A DNA stretch of 64,000 nt from Phyto melanocephala (GCA_941918925.1 OW799233.1:126070833-126134832); one strand, 5' to 3'. Shown: positions 1 through 12,331, counted from the first letter of the stretch. Notes: generated from the sequence alone by a model not told the origin. A program made the numbers and translations.

Positions 1-1795
1 AAAAAATAATATAAACCCAAACACATATTAATATTAAATACAATACAAAAATAACAATTAGACTACTGTTTCTGGATTTTATTAACCAAATCTATAATAT
101 TTGCCAACATTTGCAGTATCTGTTTTCTTGGTTAGTCACTTTAAAAATCTTAAATATTTTTAAGTCTGTAATTATTATTTTTGATTAAAATGAATTTATT
201 TTTATAATCAGGATAATGATAAGAATTATTGCAATGCAATAATTTTTTGCTGATGTAGTGTTCCTGTAGTTTTGATCAGATCTATGTCTAGCAATTCTAC
301 TTTCTTTTCGATTGTTTGTTTTACTTAATAGTCTACCTAACAATATGTGTTTGTATTATATTTTATATTAGGCTATAAGTTCTATGTGATAATGACAGAA
401 TATCTAGGAAAAGTTAGTTATCCGATACAAGCTGAGTGGAATGCATTTTCGAAACCATTAAATATTTTCTAGGCCATAAAATATTTCTTGTTGTTGTAAT
501 ATTTTTTAATAATAATTTTTAAATTTTTTCAATTATTTAAAAGAAAATTCTCTACTTAAAGAATGTTTTAAAATCTCCCATTTAATCTTATTTATGCAAA
601 ACTCAATAAGTGCTTAGTCAAAGGTAATTTAAATTTTATTTTTTTGCAGTTAGGAGATGTTAAAATTTCGGTTTAGCCGAATACTATTTTGTTTACTTTC
701 TTTTTTATACCCATACAAACATATTTTGTTCCTGTCAGTAGCAGACAAAATATGGAAGTATGTTGTTTGTATTTAAAACATAAAAAAAAGGAAAAACATT
801 TTTTTGTTGGTTATTATATTTATGTACATATTTTATTTTCGGTTATTTAAAAAGAAATGTGTCACCGAAGCCAAACGGAAAACAATACGTGAATTTTGGA
901 TTATTTCTTTTAGTTCTTTTTTTTTTCAGAGCAAAATACGGCAGACGTATGTACGAATATAGGTAGTGCAAGTCTAAATCTTTTTTTAATAAAAATATGA
1001 AATTTGCATGGTAGTTTAATTATACACACATATGATAGTTATTTTGAAACCTCAGTTATAAATAAAATATTTTTTTTAATCGGTGGCTAAATTTTACTGC
1101 AAACTCTAAAAACTAAAAAAAAATTAAATAGTTAAAAAAAAAAACTAAAGCTACTTTAACAAGCAAATATTTGCTCAAATTAATATTTATTGATTTATAT
1201 GTATTTTTTCTTACACCCAGTGTTGCCAATTTGGCCATTTTCTGGCTAGATTTACTCTTTTTGGGTTGCTTTAAGACAGCAAAATTTAATTTTGCTAATA
1301 GATTTTTTTGCATTTTTTTAAATTTGTTTACGGAAAAATTTCCGCCATTTTATTAATACCCAGGAAAAATCTAATTACAAAACAATAAGTTGGTAGTATT
1401 GAAATAATGTTCTTGACTACATACAATTAGAAATATAAACTCGTTATATTAAGACGGCGATATCACTGAAGGAATGTACTTGCTATACTAGCTTACAAAT
1501 AGAGATTTAAATAAAATAATATTGTTGTAGCATTGAGATCCAAATATAAAAAGTTAGCTTAATAAATGGGATATTGTCCCTAAATCTTAATTACTGGTTG
1601 TGGGATTAAACAAAAATTGGGTGTTTGTTTCTTGTTTTATATTTAGACCTTTTTGGAACATGCTGCATGCCTTGTTTGGTTAAAATCAAAATTGCAGCCC
1701 CAGTTTCACTAAATATAATCTACAAATATTATCAAGAAAATTTTTAGCTTAATAAGCATTTATTTATAAGAGCAGTAGTTAATACCTTTCAATAG
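1..1795. other. AT-rich stretch without a supported gene
   Basis: No ORF here looks like a real protein; the short frames are low-complexity. The only repeat I recognise is the short GTGGAATGCATTTTCGAAAC motif near 437-457, annotated separately. Confidence 0.5.
420..458 (+). repeat. short copy of the dispersed GCATTTTCGAAAC repeat
   Basis: The core GAGTGGAATGCATTTTCGAA recurs at 41358-41427 and 43975-44120, and in diverged form on the minus strand at 53352-53465. This copy is the shortest and keeps only the core. The family is not identified; see the finding on a possible pol III A box. Confidence 0.5.
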
Positions 1796-2920
1796 TTGAT
1801 TTTAATTTGTAAAAATTTTGTGAATGTAAACGTGTACGTGGCGCTGAACACTATGTTGCATCTCGTTCCCATAGATATTCATATATTGGCCACATCCGCA
1901 AGTAGTGCGGTGAGGCTTAATGCCACTGCCTGTTGGAGGTCGAGGACGTATGACCATGCGAGTATATTGGCCACGCTGCCTTTGAGCGTAAATCAACCCT
2001 CTGACTACGTTACGCTCTACATGGACTTTGTTGGGGCGTTCAGGGTTCTTATTCCCTCCAGGAGAGAATTTAATGGGGGTCACCTTATGGGGAGCTTTGA
2101 CACCAGGATCTATACTGACGGTTCTAGGATGGAATGTGGTGTTGGATCTGGTGTCTTCTCTGATGGACCGGAGATTGAACTCTCCTTCCGCCTTCCGGAT
2201 GATTGCAGCATTTTTCAGGCGGAAATACTCGCTAGCAGGGAAGCATGTAGGGTACTGAATGATGGGAATACCCGCGGGAGTATTGGTATATTTGTCGACA
2301 GTCAGGTGGCACTCTTGTCACTCATGTCGTACATAACTACGTCTAATTTAGTTGGCCAATGTAGAAAGGAACTGTCAAGACTTGGTCAGTTGGCTGACGT
2401 TCCTGCGCATAAGGGCCACTATGGTAATGAGCGGGCTGATAAACTAGCCAGGAGAGGATCTGCTTTGGATATCTCTAACGCAATTGCAGTTGCAATCCCG
2501 TTAGGGACTATTAAAAGCTGAATCTCCAGACACTTTCTCCGGAAGGCTAATGACAGGTGGCGTGGGCTGAGCACGTGTAAGATGGCACGGCTTACGTAGC
2601 CCTCTTTTGATGCACGACGTATATTGCAACTTACCCGTCGAAGTCGGAGGGACATGTCGAGGTTGCTGGCGGTATTGACGGGTCACTGGATGTTAGGCAA
2701 ACATGCAAGTCGACTCGGACTTCCATCGAACGACCATTGTTGCAGCTGTCTGGATAGAGAGAAGGAGGAATCGGTTTTCCACCTTCTCTGCGAATGTCCT
2801 GCACTGGCGGCTAAAAGACACAGATAGCTGGGCGAACATATACTGAATGACTTCTCTGCGATATCTGAAGTTAGACTGAATTATGTACTGAGATACCTCA
2901 CGGCCACGGGGTGGATCTAG
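1796..2920 (+). pseudogene. 3' part of LOA-like non-LTR retroposon ORF2 (RNase H and C-terminal Cys/His region)
   Basis: One frame runs from 1796 to the TAG at 2918-2920 with three internal stops: TGA at 2519 and TAGs near 2600 and 2825. The first 90 or so residues resemble the linker after the reverse transcriptase. An RNase H domain follows with all four acidic positions in recognisable context: YTDGS, FQAEI, FVDSQ and NERAD. A short stretch before VPAHKG seems to be missing. After the first stop the frame continues through LTGHWMLGKHASRLGLP, a C..C....E...H...C cluster (CCSCLDREKEESVFHLLCEC) and ends in TGWI. This order is typical of LOA/Bilbo-type and related RNase-H-bearing retroposons. 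The RT core is absent, as expected for a 5'-truncated copy. Damage is by nonsense changes, not frameshifts. Confidence 0.85.
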
Positions 2921-3038
2921 TACCCTTACTATTGGATTTATTCTGAGATACATTAGGAGCTGACGATTGATGTGGTCCTGTCAAAATGGAGTCATATAGA
3001 CTCTACTTGGCTGTTGGCGTGCAGTGAACTACCACGAT

Positions 3039-3054
3039 AACCAACCAACCAAAA
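3039..3054 (+). repeat. AACC-type tandem tail of the retroposon
   Basis: AACCAACCAACCAAAA lies about 120 bp after the last codon of the 1796-2920 fragment. Short tandem 3' tails are common in LOA/I-type non-LTR elements, so this probably marks the element's 3' end. Confidence 0.55.
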
Positions 3055-3055
3055 C

Positions 3056-5050
3056 GTGTACCATAAGCAAATAACTTAAACAAACTTATTATGTACACAG
3101 CAAAAAAATTTGGAAGTAGTGCCAAGTGAATTATTCATTTAGATCTTTTAAATACAAAATTACAAATTATATCCTTAAATAGTTTTTATAAATGTAAAAT
3201 CATGCAAAATACTTTTAAGAATTTATTTGAACATATATAATCAAATCTTCAAATATTGGCTTCTCTTTACCAAATACGCATGCGTATTATAGTCTTATTC
3301 GAACGGAGTACAGTTGCTAAATATTTTCATATGAACTCATGATCTCCAATGACATGCTAAATTAATTCACTTCATATCCTGTTAAAACTTTATAAAATCA
3401 TTCCTTTTTCATAGAGTTTTTTTTGCTGGTTAGTTTTACATTATTACTCTTTGACGTATGAGTGATGTGAATATAAAGCATACGCACCGTAAAACCTGAA
3501 GCTAATGTAATTTGTATAGTGTGTCCCTGTTTTAAAAATTTTTGTGATTTATATTAGTGGGTACGATTTTCCATACAGCGCATTTGTGATTTCCCAGACG
3601 ACCCTTGACTATCTCGACTTTCTTGTATTTATTTATATATTTAAATATTTTGTCGTTTTCTTTTTTCCTCTATTCTTTTTTTGCATTCAGTTAAACTTTT
3701 AAAATAATAATATATAAAAACGAATGTTTGATTCTGTGCAATACCAGCACAAAAAAAGTTGAATCGAATATTTTGAATATGTGCTACCATTGTTTTGGTT
3801 GTATATAAATAGTTGTCTTTCATAACTGTGTTAGTGCTATACCATCACCACAATACAATATGACTAAAAAATATAAATATTTTGGCAACATATTGGCACT
3901 TGAATCCTTTCTTTTTTCTTTGACAAAAGAAACAAATTATATACTCCACAATAAAAATGAAAACTAAAACGCTGTTTAACTACAAACGTGAATTTTATAC
4001 AAATTGTTATTTCTTTTAGTTTCGTTTTGTCTAAGTATATGTACAGCTGAATTTTCTCTTTGCATATATGTATGTGTGTGCATGCTATAGAAGTGCCTGA
4101 ATTTTTTTTAAGTTTTATTCATAAGTTTCCACAATGAACTAAATATAACAATAGATTGTTTTAAATTTATTTCAGCAAGTCACTCAAAAGTAGACTCCGA
4201 CATGATGTGCGTGTGCAAAGTGTGTATGAAGTGAATAAATTGCTACTTTAAGGCTTTCAACTTTTCAATAGAAATAAATGGCATGTGCCAATATAATGTT
4301 AGATAAATTATGAGCTTAAAAATAGTTAATATCTCTTCAATGGTAAACAATTTGTTGCAATAAAGAAAGTAGAAATTTTTAAATTTACAACAACTATTGA
4401 AATAACAATAACAATGTGACAAAATTTTATATTATTATTTTATTTATTATATTGGGTTTTAAACAACTGCCAAATGATATATGATTTAATAAATAACTCT
4501 GATTTTATAAAGTTAATAATTTTACTAGAGAACCCTTTTCAGTTAATGGGTTGTATTATTATATATGACGACATAATTTTGAAATATTATTTATGTTTAA
4601 TACAAGTCTATAAATCTATAAAACTAAAACCATAAATTATACACTATATGGCTGTTGTTCAGGTGGTTATTATTCTTGTTAAGTTGGATTATATTGAGTA
4701 ATACTAGCCTTAAAAGCGCAAGTCCGTGACACGTATATAGGCATGCCCACTAGTCATACTTTAAGCTTGAACTTAGTAGGTAATAAATGGTACATTTTAA
4801 TTAACTTGTAAATAGTTGTGCATTAAAGTAGTGAAAATATCATATTGCCTTTGCATTTGCTGAACAATGTTTTAAGAGTAATTAAAAATTGGACAATTTT
4901 ATAGAAAATATGGTTGGGCTAATTTAACTTTGATGACTATAGAGGGGTCTTGTCAATTCTTGATGGTCAAAAAAGGCTAAATTTTAAAAACAATCAGTTT
5001 GTAATTAAATTCACTCGTTTTTGGGCGTATTAAGACTTGGGTATCCTAAA
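3056..5050. other. AT-rich stretch without a supported gene
   Basis: No protein-like reading frame or clear inverted repeat was found. The short frame at 3641-3823 on the minus strand is low-complexity. Confidence 0.5.
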
Positions 5051-5057
5051 AGACTAA

Positions 5058-5852
5058 TATGGCGTGGAGGAATAGTAGGAACTTTATGACTCAATTTCAA
5101 CTTAGCAAACTCTACGTTACGTCTGGGCCTGGATAGGGTATGTTTGAGGCGTTTTAACAGGACACTGTCCTGTGAGAGCTAGGATTACACTGTGGTACAA
5201 ATTCAGATTAGCAAAAATTAGGTCGATTCTGAGAGTGAGGGGTGAAAATAGAGGCTAAATTAGAAGACTCATATCGTGGCGTTTGTTTATGTTAGTTAGA
5301 ATTTTTTTGTAATCGGCCTACAACCTTTTCATGCTTTTTGAAAATATTTTCCACAAAAGTAAGTCTTTTTTTCTTTCTGTTAAATCTATAATATGCTTAT
5401 CAGTTTATTCAATAAATTTCATTTAAAAAAAACAATTATAATACAAAACTTGCATTATCCAAGTTAATATTAATATATTTCTCATTTTTTATGTACCAAT
5501 TTTGTTCATTGTGAAGGTTTAAGGTCGATTAAAAAAAATTCAAACTATAATAAACAAACACTGCGATACGGGTTTTCTAATTTTGCTTCTATCTTCACCC
5601 CTCACTTTTAGAATCGACCTAACTTTTGCTAAGTTGAATTTGTTCCACAGTGTTACGAGATGGGATTGCAGCACTGCGGACTATTTTAGGATTATGTCAG
5701 GATGAGGAGAACTGGAAAGTGTGGAAGACATTGTCTGTCACTGCCCGAGGCTACAGAATCACAGGTTTCAGTGGTTAGGTAGCCGATTCCACGATAAGTT
5801 AAGTAATGTTTCGGCGCCCAAACTAGGGAATTTCAACAGATTCATCTAGGGG
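5058..5852 (+). pseudogene. C-terminal fragment of a second LOA-like retroposon, split by an inserted element
   Basis: Upstream of the insert the sequence reads VLTGHCPVRARI. Downstream, in the same frame once the insert and one TTA are removed, it continues TRWDCSTADYFRIMSG, a TGA, then GELESVEDIVCHCPRLQNHR and on to a TAG at about 5850. This is the same LTGHC plus ESVEDIVCHCP terminal domain as in the fragment at 1796-2920, but of a different subfamily. Residues MAWRNSRNF near 5058 may belong to the same protein in another frame. Two of the usual cysteines before the E..E..CHC cluster are not visible. Confidence 0.75.
5188..5652. mobile_element. 465-bp inverted-repeat element with TTA target duplication
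   Basis: The ends begin CACTGTGG and finish CCACAGTG. About 100 bp at the left (5188-5290) match, inverted, the right end (5548-5652) with roughly 15 differences, including the block GTGAGGGGTGAA. TTA occurs directly on both sides (5185-5187 and 5653-5655). There is no coding sequence. The length and TTA duplication fit a PIF/Harbinger-type MITE, but the end sequence is not diagnostic and I do not assign a superfamily firmly. Confidence 0.8.
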
Positions 5853-5859
5853 ATCGGGT

Positions 5860-6410
5860 GTCCGGTGAGTATGCAATAGGGCTCGTAGGGAATCTGTATT
5901 TATTTCTTCAAAATTCTACTTCCAACTAACTATTTCTTATTTTCGTATGTTTTATCTTCAGAAATTCTATTTCTCTCCCTCTCTCTTTTTCTAATTAATC
6001 CTTTATTTTTCTTGTATAAAGGGAAGCACTATGGACCATATAGGTTTCCAGGTGTGGAGTTGGCTCTCGATTTCTGTATCCCCCTTTCCTAACTATCTAT
6101 TTGTTAAATGTGCGCTTAGTTTTTTACATTCACACAGAAAATTGTGACAGAAAATGGCTGTGGTTTTTTCTAAAATATTGCGTCAAATTATTTTAACCCT
6201 TCTTTAAAATGTGGTTTTGAAAGTAACCAAGTAACCCAGTAAACAAAAGGACAAGAACTTTAAATATGAACATTAATATTTCGTCATGAGTTTATATTGA
6301 AAGTTGAGGTAATATTTACAGCATTACAATTTCATGCAGTTTTAATGAGGGACAGTCAAATTGATTTTAGCAGACTACTGACAAAATAATCTTATGTAGA
6401 AATTGAACTA
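5860..6410. other. stretch without a supported gene
   Basis: The first part may be 3' untranslated sequence of the preceding retroposon fragment. The rest is AT-rich, with no frame of interest. Confidence 0.4.
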
Positions 6411-7354
6411 CAGTCGTCGACAGCAATTATTTTGACAAGAAAAAAAAAATCACTTATTTCTTTTTAATGTTTAAAATTATTAATCGAAATATGATTGTTG
6501 AAGTCTTACATAAATCTTTTCTTTTTCGATCATTTGTATTGGAACGAGCTTCCACCCGTCAAAAGAACTTTTCTCCAAAAATCTACTGGCCTTTGGACAT
6601 GTGCTTTAGCAAAATCTAAACGTTTGACTTTGTTTTCTTTTAATATGTCTAGAATATGTCTTGTTTTGTACATAAGTGTTAAAACATGCTACTCTCAAGC
6701 GGCGGCGAATCGTCCGCTCACTAAAGGAAGTACTGCATGACTTGTTCCATTCATCTGCGACATCTTAAAGTTTTACCTGAATGTCTGTTTTAATTTTTCG
6801 CGAGTTGATTTAGTCTTCACTTAGAGTTGTTTTGCCTTTCGCCCCGGATTGCGGTAAATTTTTTACAAAGTGTTTCTTTGATAATAAAAAGATTGATAAT
6901 TTGATAAAATATAGTTGGACGCGACAAACTAAGCTCGTTAGCCATGTCTTTTACCTTGAAGGAAGCATTGAACTTTGCTACTATTGAGGCTCTAACAACA
7001 TTAGTAACTCAGTCGTTATTCCCCACATTTCCAAATCACTGTTGAATCAAAATCATAAATAAAAGCACACAAATTAATTAAAACAATTTAAGTTGACCTC
7101 CAATTGCAAAGAACACACAAGAAAACTGATGTTAAGTGCATAATACTTATGACGAAGCCAAAGTCACAGCCAATTATGATTCTTATGAGCTGCTTTAGTT
7201 TGCGCAAAATAATGGGCAAAATATTTTACATAAGTGTTGTTGTTGATGTGCACTGTGTTTTGAGCAAAGCTAAGGTAACGGTATCTTACGCACTTGAACG
7301 AAAAAAAAAAAATTACGGAAATAGATAAGAGAAAAATTTTTCAAAATACGACTG
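6411..7354 (-). mobile_element. internally deleted Tc1-like element with broken transposase
   Basis: Ends share CAGTCGT and are flanked by TA on both sides (6409-6410 and 7355-7356). The minus strand shows pieces of a Tc1-type transposase in order. A helix-turn-helix-like ANELSLSRPTIFYQII lies at about 6960-6890. SERTIRRRL, the hallmark of the second DNA-binding domain, lies at about 6720-6690. RPVDFWRKVLLTGGSSFQYK lies at about 6590-6530. The last block sits where the first catalytic Asp normally occurs (FSDESKF), but here it reads LTGGSSF, so that Asp is missing. The catalytic domain beyond it is deleted. Several stops and frameshifts separate the blocks. The plus-strand frame at 6495-6740 is a shadow of this gene. 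Confidence 0.75.
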
Positions 7355-8181
7355 TATATGCTGCCCTAAAAATACACAATTTTGACTCCTGTGGATAAGT
7401 TTTCATATTAATCAGTTTGAAAGGCATAGGATTTGTGTTTGATTTAAATTACGTAAAGATATTTTTTGTTTATGTGTGAGTGTTCAGTATAAAAAATTTA
7501 GCATTTATTTTGCAATTTTTGCTGAATCCTTTTTTTGGATGTTTGTATTCGGTTATGCATTCTCTTTTGATTTGATTACTGGTGCATTTTACGCAAAAGT
7601 TTTGAAACATATTTATTAAGTTTTTTTGATTTGTTGCCTGCGACTTCTATTAAATTTTACTTTATAACCAAAATTCTCTAAATATAAATAATAGACACAC
7701 AGTTGACACAAATAGCTATTGTTTAAATAAGTACCGGAACAATACGCAACATTTCAAAATTACATAAAAATTTTGAAGTAATGACTTTAAAACAGAATTT
7801 AATAATGTAATTTAGAAGCAAAATAAAAATACTTCAAAATAACACTGTTGCTACGAAGCCTTTGTGCTGCAGCGAGCTTTGGCATAAATATATAAGACCA
7901 ATACTAAAAAATTTTTAAAAAATTTAAGGCCTAAATTCATTTTCTTTGGCTTAATAGGAATAAATAAGGCTGTATTTTGGCGGAAAAGGGCTCAATTGTT
8001 AACGCTGATCTAAAGGCACTAAGTTGAAAGAATCAGAAAAACTTAATCTTATGTTAGTGGTTAAAACATTGTTATACCTAAAGTTTAAATGTCTATTATA
8101 TAAAGGGAAGTTAAAATTTAGGTTGGGGTTTCAAAATGTAATAAATTAATTTTATAAATATTTTTATTAAATTATAAAATA
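7355..8181. other. AT-rich stretch without a supported gene
   Basis: No protein-like frame or repeat was recognised between the Tc1-like element and the mariner. Confidence 0.5.
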
Positions 8182-8183
8182 TA

Positions 8184-9492
8184 CAGGGTGGCTCAGAAAG
8201 ACCGAAGTGGTGTGAATTCCTTATAACTTTTTTATTATAATTTTTTTTTCTCTTTTCTTTTCAGTATTTTGTAAAGAAGACTTGGACAATTTATAATGGA
8301 GCAAAACACAACTGAACAACGTGCCCAAATCGTTGAAATTTACTTTTCAAATCAACGGTCCATTGTGTTAACTTAGCGTGCATACCGTCGTCAATGTAAT
8401 GTGCGGGTAGATCCCCCTCAGTCAACAATAAACCGTCTGGTTGCAAATTTTCGACAACAAGGAGCGTTAAGGAACCTATTGGTTCCGGCAGACAACGAAC
8501 TGTCCACACGTTTGACAATATTCAAGTGGTACAGGAGAGTATTCGGGAGGATCCAGAAACATTAACCAGGAGACGTTCGACACAACTTGGCCTCTCAAGA
8601 GGGTCGATGCAGCGAATTTTGCATACCATAAGAATGTTTCCATACAAAATTAAACTTGTCCAAGAATTGAAACCGACAGATTACCAGCAACGACTTGACT
8701 ATGCAATTTATTTCCAGCAAAAAGCACAAGAGAATCCTAATTTTAACATCATAACTTAGTTATGAGTGACGAAGCACATTTCCAATTAAATGGGTTCGTT
8801 AACAAGCAAAACTGTAGGATATGGGCTACGGAAAACCCGCGAGTACTTCATCAACGACAATTACACCCAGTTAAGTGTACTGTTTGGTGCGGTGTTTCTT
8901 CAGAAAGAATCATTGGACCATATTTTTTTGAAAATGAACGAAGTGTCGCCATTTCCATCAATGGTGATCGATATCGGGCCATGTTGGAACATTTTGTAAG
9001 GCCAGCCGTGGAAAACCATCCGCAAATATTGTTCCAACAGGATGGAAACACAGCACACATTGCGAGGGCCACAATGGCTCTTTTCGCGAAATCTTTGGTG
9101 AAAGAATAATTTCCCGTAGAAGCAATTTTAATTGGTCTCCGCGTTCCCCGGATTTAACCCCTCCAGACTGTTTCCTTTGGGGTTATTTAAAGGGGAAAGT
9201 TTATGTTAATAAGCCTAGGACTATGGAGGAATTAAAAACCAATATTCGAGACGAAATTAACAACATAACATACACCGAAAGTTTTGCGAAAGGTCATGGA
9301 AAATGTGTTGGAAAGAGCACATTTATGCGAAGCAGAAAATGGCCACCACTTGCGGGATATCATTTTTAATAACTAATATAAAAATATTCCCTATAAATTT
9401 ACTGTATTTAAAAAACAAAAAATTAAAAAAATATGTCTTAAATAAAAAGTTATAAGGAATTCACACCACTTCGGTCTTTCTGAGCCACCGTG
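8184..9492 (+). mobile_element. near full-length DD41D (rosa-type) mariner
   Basis: Terminal inverted repeats of about 53 bp (8184-8236 and 9440-9492) differ at only a few positions and contain GGTGGCTCAGAAAGACCGAA. TA precedes the left end; the right flank reads AA, so one copy of the target duplication has mutated. A single broken transposase gene fills the element. The size of about 1.3 kb is normal for mariner relatives. This is the most complete of several related copies in the window. Confidence 0.88.
8296..9376 (+). pseudogene. DD41D mariner transposase, broken
   Basis: The transposase would cut and rejoin the ends of its own element. The start ATG at 8296 opens MEQNTTEQRAQIVEIYFSNQ, a mariner-type N-terminus. 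The catalytic Asp residues are all recognisable: SDEAHF, FQQDG and LTPPDCFLWGYL. Correcting one missing base near 9080 leaves 41 residues between the second and third Asp, hence DD41D. The C-terminal HLRDIIF block follows. The copy cannot work. It has an in-frame TAG after QRSIVL, a frameshift near 8480, a TAG just before SDEAHF, a one-base deletion near 9080 and another frameshift near 9290. These accidents are few, so the copy is not very old. Confidence 0.88.
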
Positions 9493-11024
9493 AACAATAT
9501 GAAAATTATTGACACTTGTTATAGGAAAAAATATCGTTTCAATGATCCAAGTTTTTACCTCCTCATTAATAAGCTTTTTTCCCTCTGATTTTCCAATTGC
9601 AAAGCGTTGTCAACGTGATATTTCGACTTGTTTTGTACAAAATATGAATATTCAATTAAATTATTTAAATTTTCTTGGTATTTTCTTAAAAACAATCATT
9701 CAAGCTGAATATAAAAAGGCTAATAATTTCTAAAGGAATAATATTTAGGCATTTACAAATGCTTAGAATTTATTGTGAGCTTTTGAAAAGAAATCTGTAT
9801 TGTGCAATTTTTTGTTTGCTTTGTTCTAGTCGTTTTCTTGCACGAAAATAACAGAGAGTCCTTTTGAATGTGGCAGTAAATTGGCAATCGTTAAAATGAT
9901 TTTTTTTTATAAATCTAACTCAAAATTGAAAAAAATATGTGTGTGTGTTCATACATGTAAATAAGGATGTACAGAAAAAAAAGGTTGCCGTAAGTTTTCA
10001 AATTTATAGCGCTTTCGCAAGGAAATTTTAAAAAGTATATATTACAGTCGAAACGTCACTAGCCTAAATTTTTTTAAGCTTGACCCCTTTCTTTTCTAAC
10101 AAATAAAAGTTCAAGGAGTGAACTTGTTAATCGCAATACTTTCTTAATAAAACTTAATGCTGTTTTTTTTTCTGCAAAATAAATGTTTTCCTGTTTCTGC
10201 ACTTTTGTTTAAAACCGCTTGTAAAATAACTGGCATATTTCGAACACAGTTATATATCGTACCAAATAAAAAATCTACGGCATTCAGTAAATTGTGGAGA
10301 AAAAATTCAAAAATTTTAACAGTTTTATTCAAAATTACATTGGCATTATGATTAAGAGATTCTAAAGAAAATTTGGACAACTCATCTCTCGCTAACAAAC
10401 TGATTCTTTAAATACCTTTAGTTTGATACTAAATTTATCTTGAACAAGAAAATCGCCTTATTCCGCTAAGTCGAAGCTCATGTACCCCTTACACAGTTTG
10501 TACCATCTTGTAAAGAGCATATCTGATAACTTTATGGTGCTACTGTAACCAAATATTATTAAGGAAATTAACAACTTAAACTTCTAGTTGAAAATTTCCT
10601 TGTCGGTAATTGAATAAATAACAAATATTGATTGTTTTTTTTTTATTGTTATAGAATTACTAGCACATCTTAGTGTGTTTGCGGATAATTACATTAAATT
10701 GCACCTCTGATCTAACGAAATGCTTTATTTTATTCTCATTTCCACTATTTAAACTTATTAAAAGTGACATTTACATTATTCTACTTTCTTCATTCTACAC
10801 ATATTTTTGACAAATCTTACGAGTTGTGCTTTAAGCTGAATTCCCAGACTACTACTTAACAAAAATTTATTATATTGACACAACAGTGGTTGTGGTTAGA
10901 CTGACTAAATTTGTCTAGCGATAAACGCTGTTAAATTTTTCAAGCGTAAACTATATGCTGAAAACAAGCAGTTTATTCTTATTCATAATTATGGTTCAGC
11001 CAGCTGCTGCAGAGTTATAAAATA
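9493..11024. other. stretch without a supported gene; a degraded repeat near 10430-10620
   Basis: The segment 10440-10620 contains ACCATCTTGTA and a T-rich block that resemble 11040-11200 (ACCATCATGTA), suggesting an old relative of the mini-me-like family. The two overlapping frames at 10144-10398 and 10157-10351 have no recognisable protein. Confidence 0.4.
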
Positions 11025-11567
11025 TCAAGTAAGAAGGCTATATTCATCTGTGGTTAATATTAAAAACCCCTCCTACAATTTGAACCATCATGTAATCACC
11101 ATAACTGACAATTGTATGATGCAACTGTGACTAAAATTTTTTTTGAGAGATCGATAATTTTAACTTTAATAAAATTTTCTTGCAGAAAATTCTTTTCCTG
11201 GTACCTTTGTCAGTTTGACACATTGAATCAAGATTTTTTGTAAATGTTGCCAAGTTTTTATATAAACGCAACAAATGTTTCTAGAAGTTCCATAGTTGCT
11301 GCAATATTCGACTTTGTGTGGTTAAAAATTGGAGGCACTCCGCCCACATCTCAGCTTAAAATACACTTACATAAATGATTTTTAATAACAAAATTTCAAA
11401 AACATATCATTAGACATTAAAGTCTGAAGTATACGTGCGTGTTTCTGAAAGTTGATTTCAATATTCAGATGGACAGACAGATAGACGGACAGACAGACAG
11501 ACGGACATGCAGACGGACAGACAGACGGATAGCCAGACGGACAGACAGACAGACGGACAGATGGAGT
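11025..11567 (+). mobile_element. degraded mini-me-like repeat ending in a (GACA/GACGG)n array
   Basis: It opens with CAAGTAAGAAGGCTATATTC, a degraded form of the CAAGTAAGAGCACTATATTC start of this family. It ends in about 100 bp of GACAGACAGACGGACA-type repeats (11467-11563), the inverse of (GTCY)n. mini-me elements of Diptera carry such a (GTCY)n proto-microsatellite. The next copy begins immediately after this array. Confidence 0.6.
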
Positions 11568-11715
11568 TAGAACAAGTAAGAGCACTATATTCGGCTGTGC
11601 CGAATCTTTTATACCCACCACCAATTTTGTGTACATTTAAAGCACAATATTTAATATTTTGTTAATCGCTATAGAATAATCTCTTTATAATAAAATATGT
11701 ATCACTTTCTTTGTA

Positions 11716-12331
11716 GAGTGTGGTTAAATTTTAAGGGCCCATGTTGAAGGTGAACTACACCTAGTTTTTAAATTTATTTTCTGCATTTCATTTGACATTT
11801 CTCAATCTCAAACTCAATTTGATCTGTGGAGAGATACGCAAATGAGCAACGCTTTGAAGTTATTCACGTTTTTTATAAAAATGGGCGTTCAAATCAAAAT
11901 GCATTTTGTGCACTTTGTAATTCTTTTGATCAACATAATCGTTCAAATTCGTCCACAATCGGGAGAATTGTAAAAAATATTTAAATTTCTGCAAAACAGG
12001 TCTGTATAAAATGTTAGAAAATCTGTGAATGCCTTCTAAGTTTGTTGAATGGGAACCATTGCTGTTTTTTGCGATAGTCTGGCAAAAGAGCAGTCAACCT
12101 CGACTCATCATCATGCCCAATAATTGAGCATCAACATTGTCATTGAAAATTTGGACCATCAGATAGAGGAGTGGCGCCAAGGATGGGGGGGAGGCCATTA
12201 GGCCGATATTTTGTTAAATACATAACTGAACCATACAAATATTATCATTATAAAAAGAAATGAGTGTAATTTCTTAAATAATTTATGTTTTATTTACAAT
12301 CAACGTCGGCCCTTAAAATTTAACCACCCTC
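11716..12331 (+). mobile_element. 616-bp internally deleted mariner (inside copy B)
   Basis: Ends are about 22 bp inverted repeats (GGTTAAATTTTAAGGGCC and its complement). The left flank is TA, the right AA. At 11835-11975 the sequence reads EQRFEVIHVFYKNGRSNQNA, a mariner-type N-terminus. Near 12190 a remnant of the usual GGHLADIL C-terminal block is visible as GGH-stop-ADIL. The catalytic domain is missing, so this is a non-autonomous derivative. The copy at 24575-25735 shows the empty site, CTTTGTATAACTTC on the complementary strand. Confidence 0.8.

Noticed and set aside
5188..5652. Transib element because ends resemble the CACTGTG heptamer
   Set aside because: The target duplication is 3 bp (TTA), not the 5 bp expected of Transib, and no transposase is present.
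6495..6740. Plus-strand ORF of 81 codons
   Set aside because: It is the antisense shadow of the Tc1-like transposase remnants (SERTIRRRL block on the minus strand).
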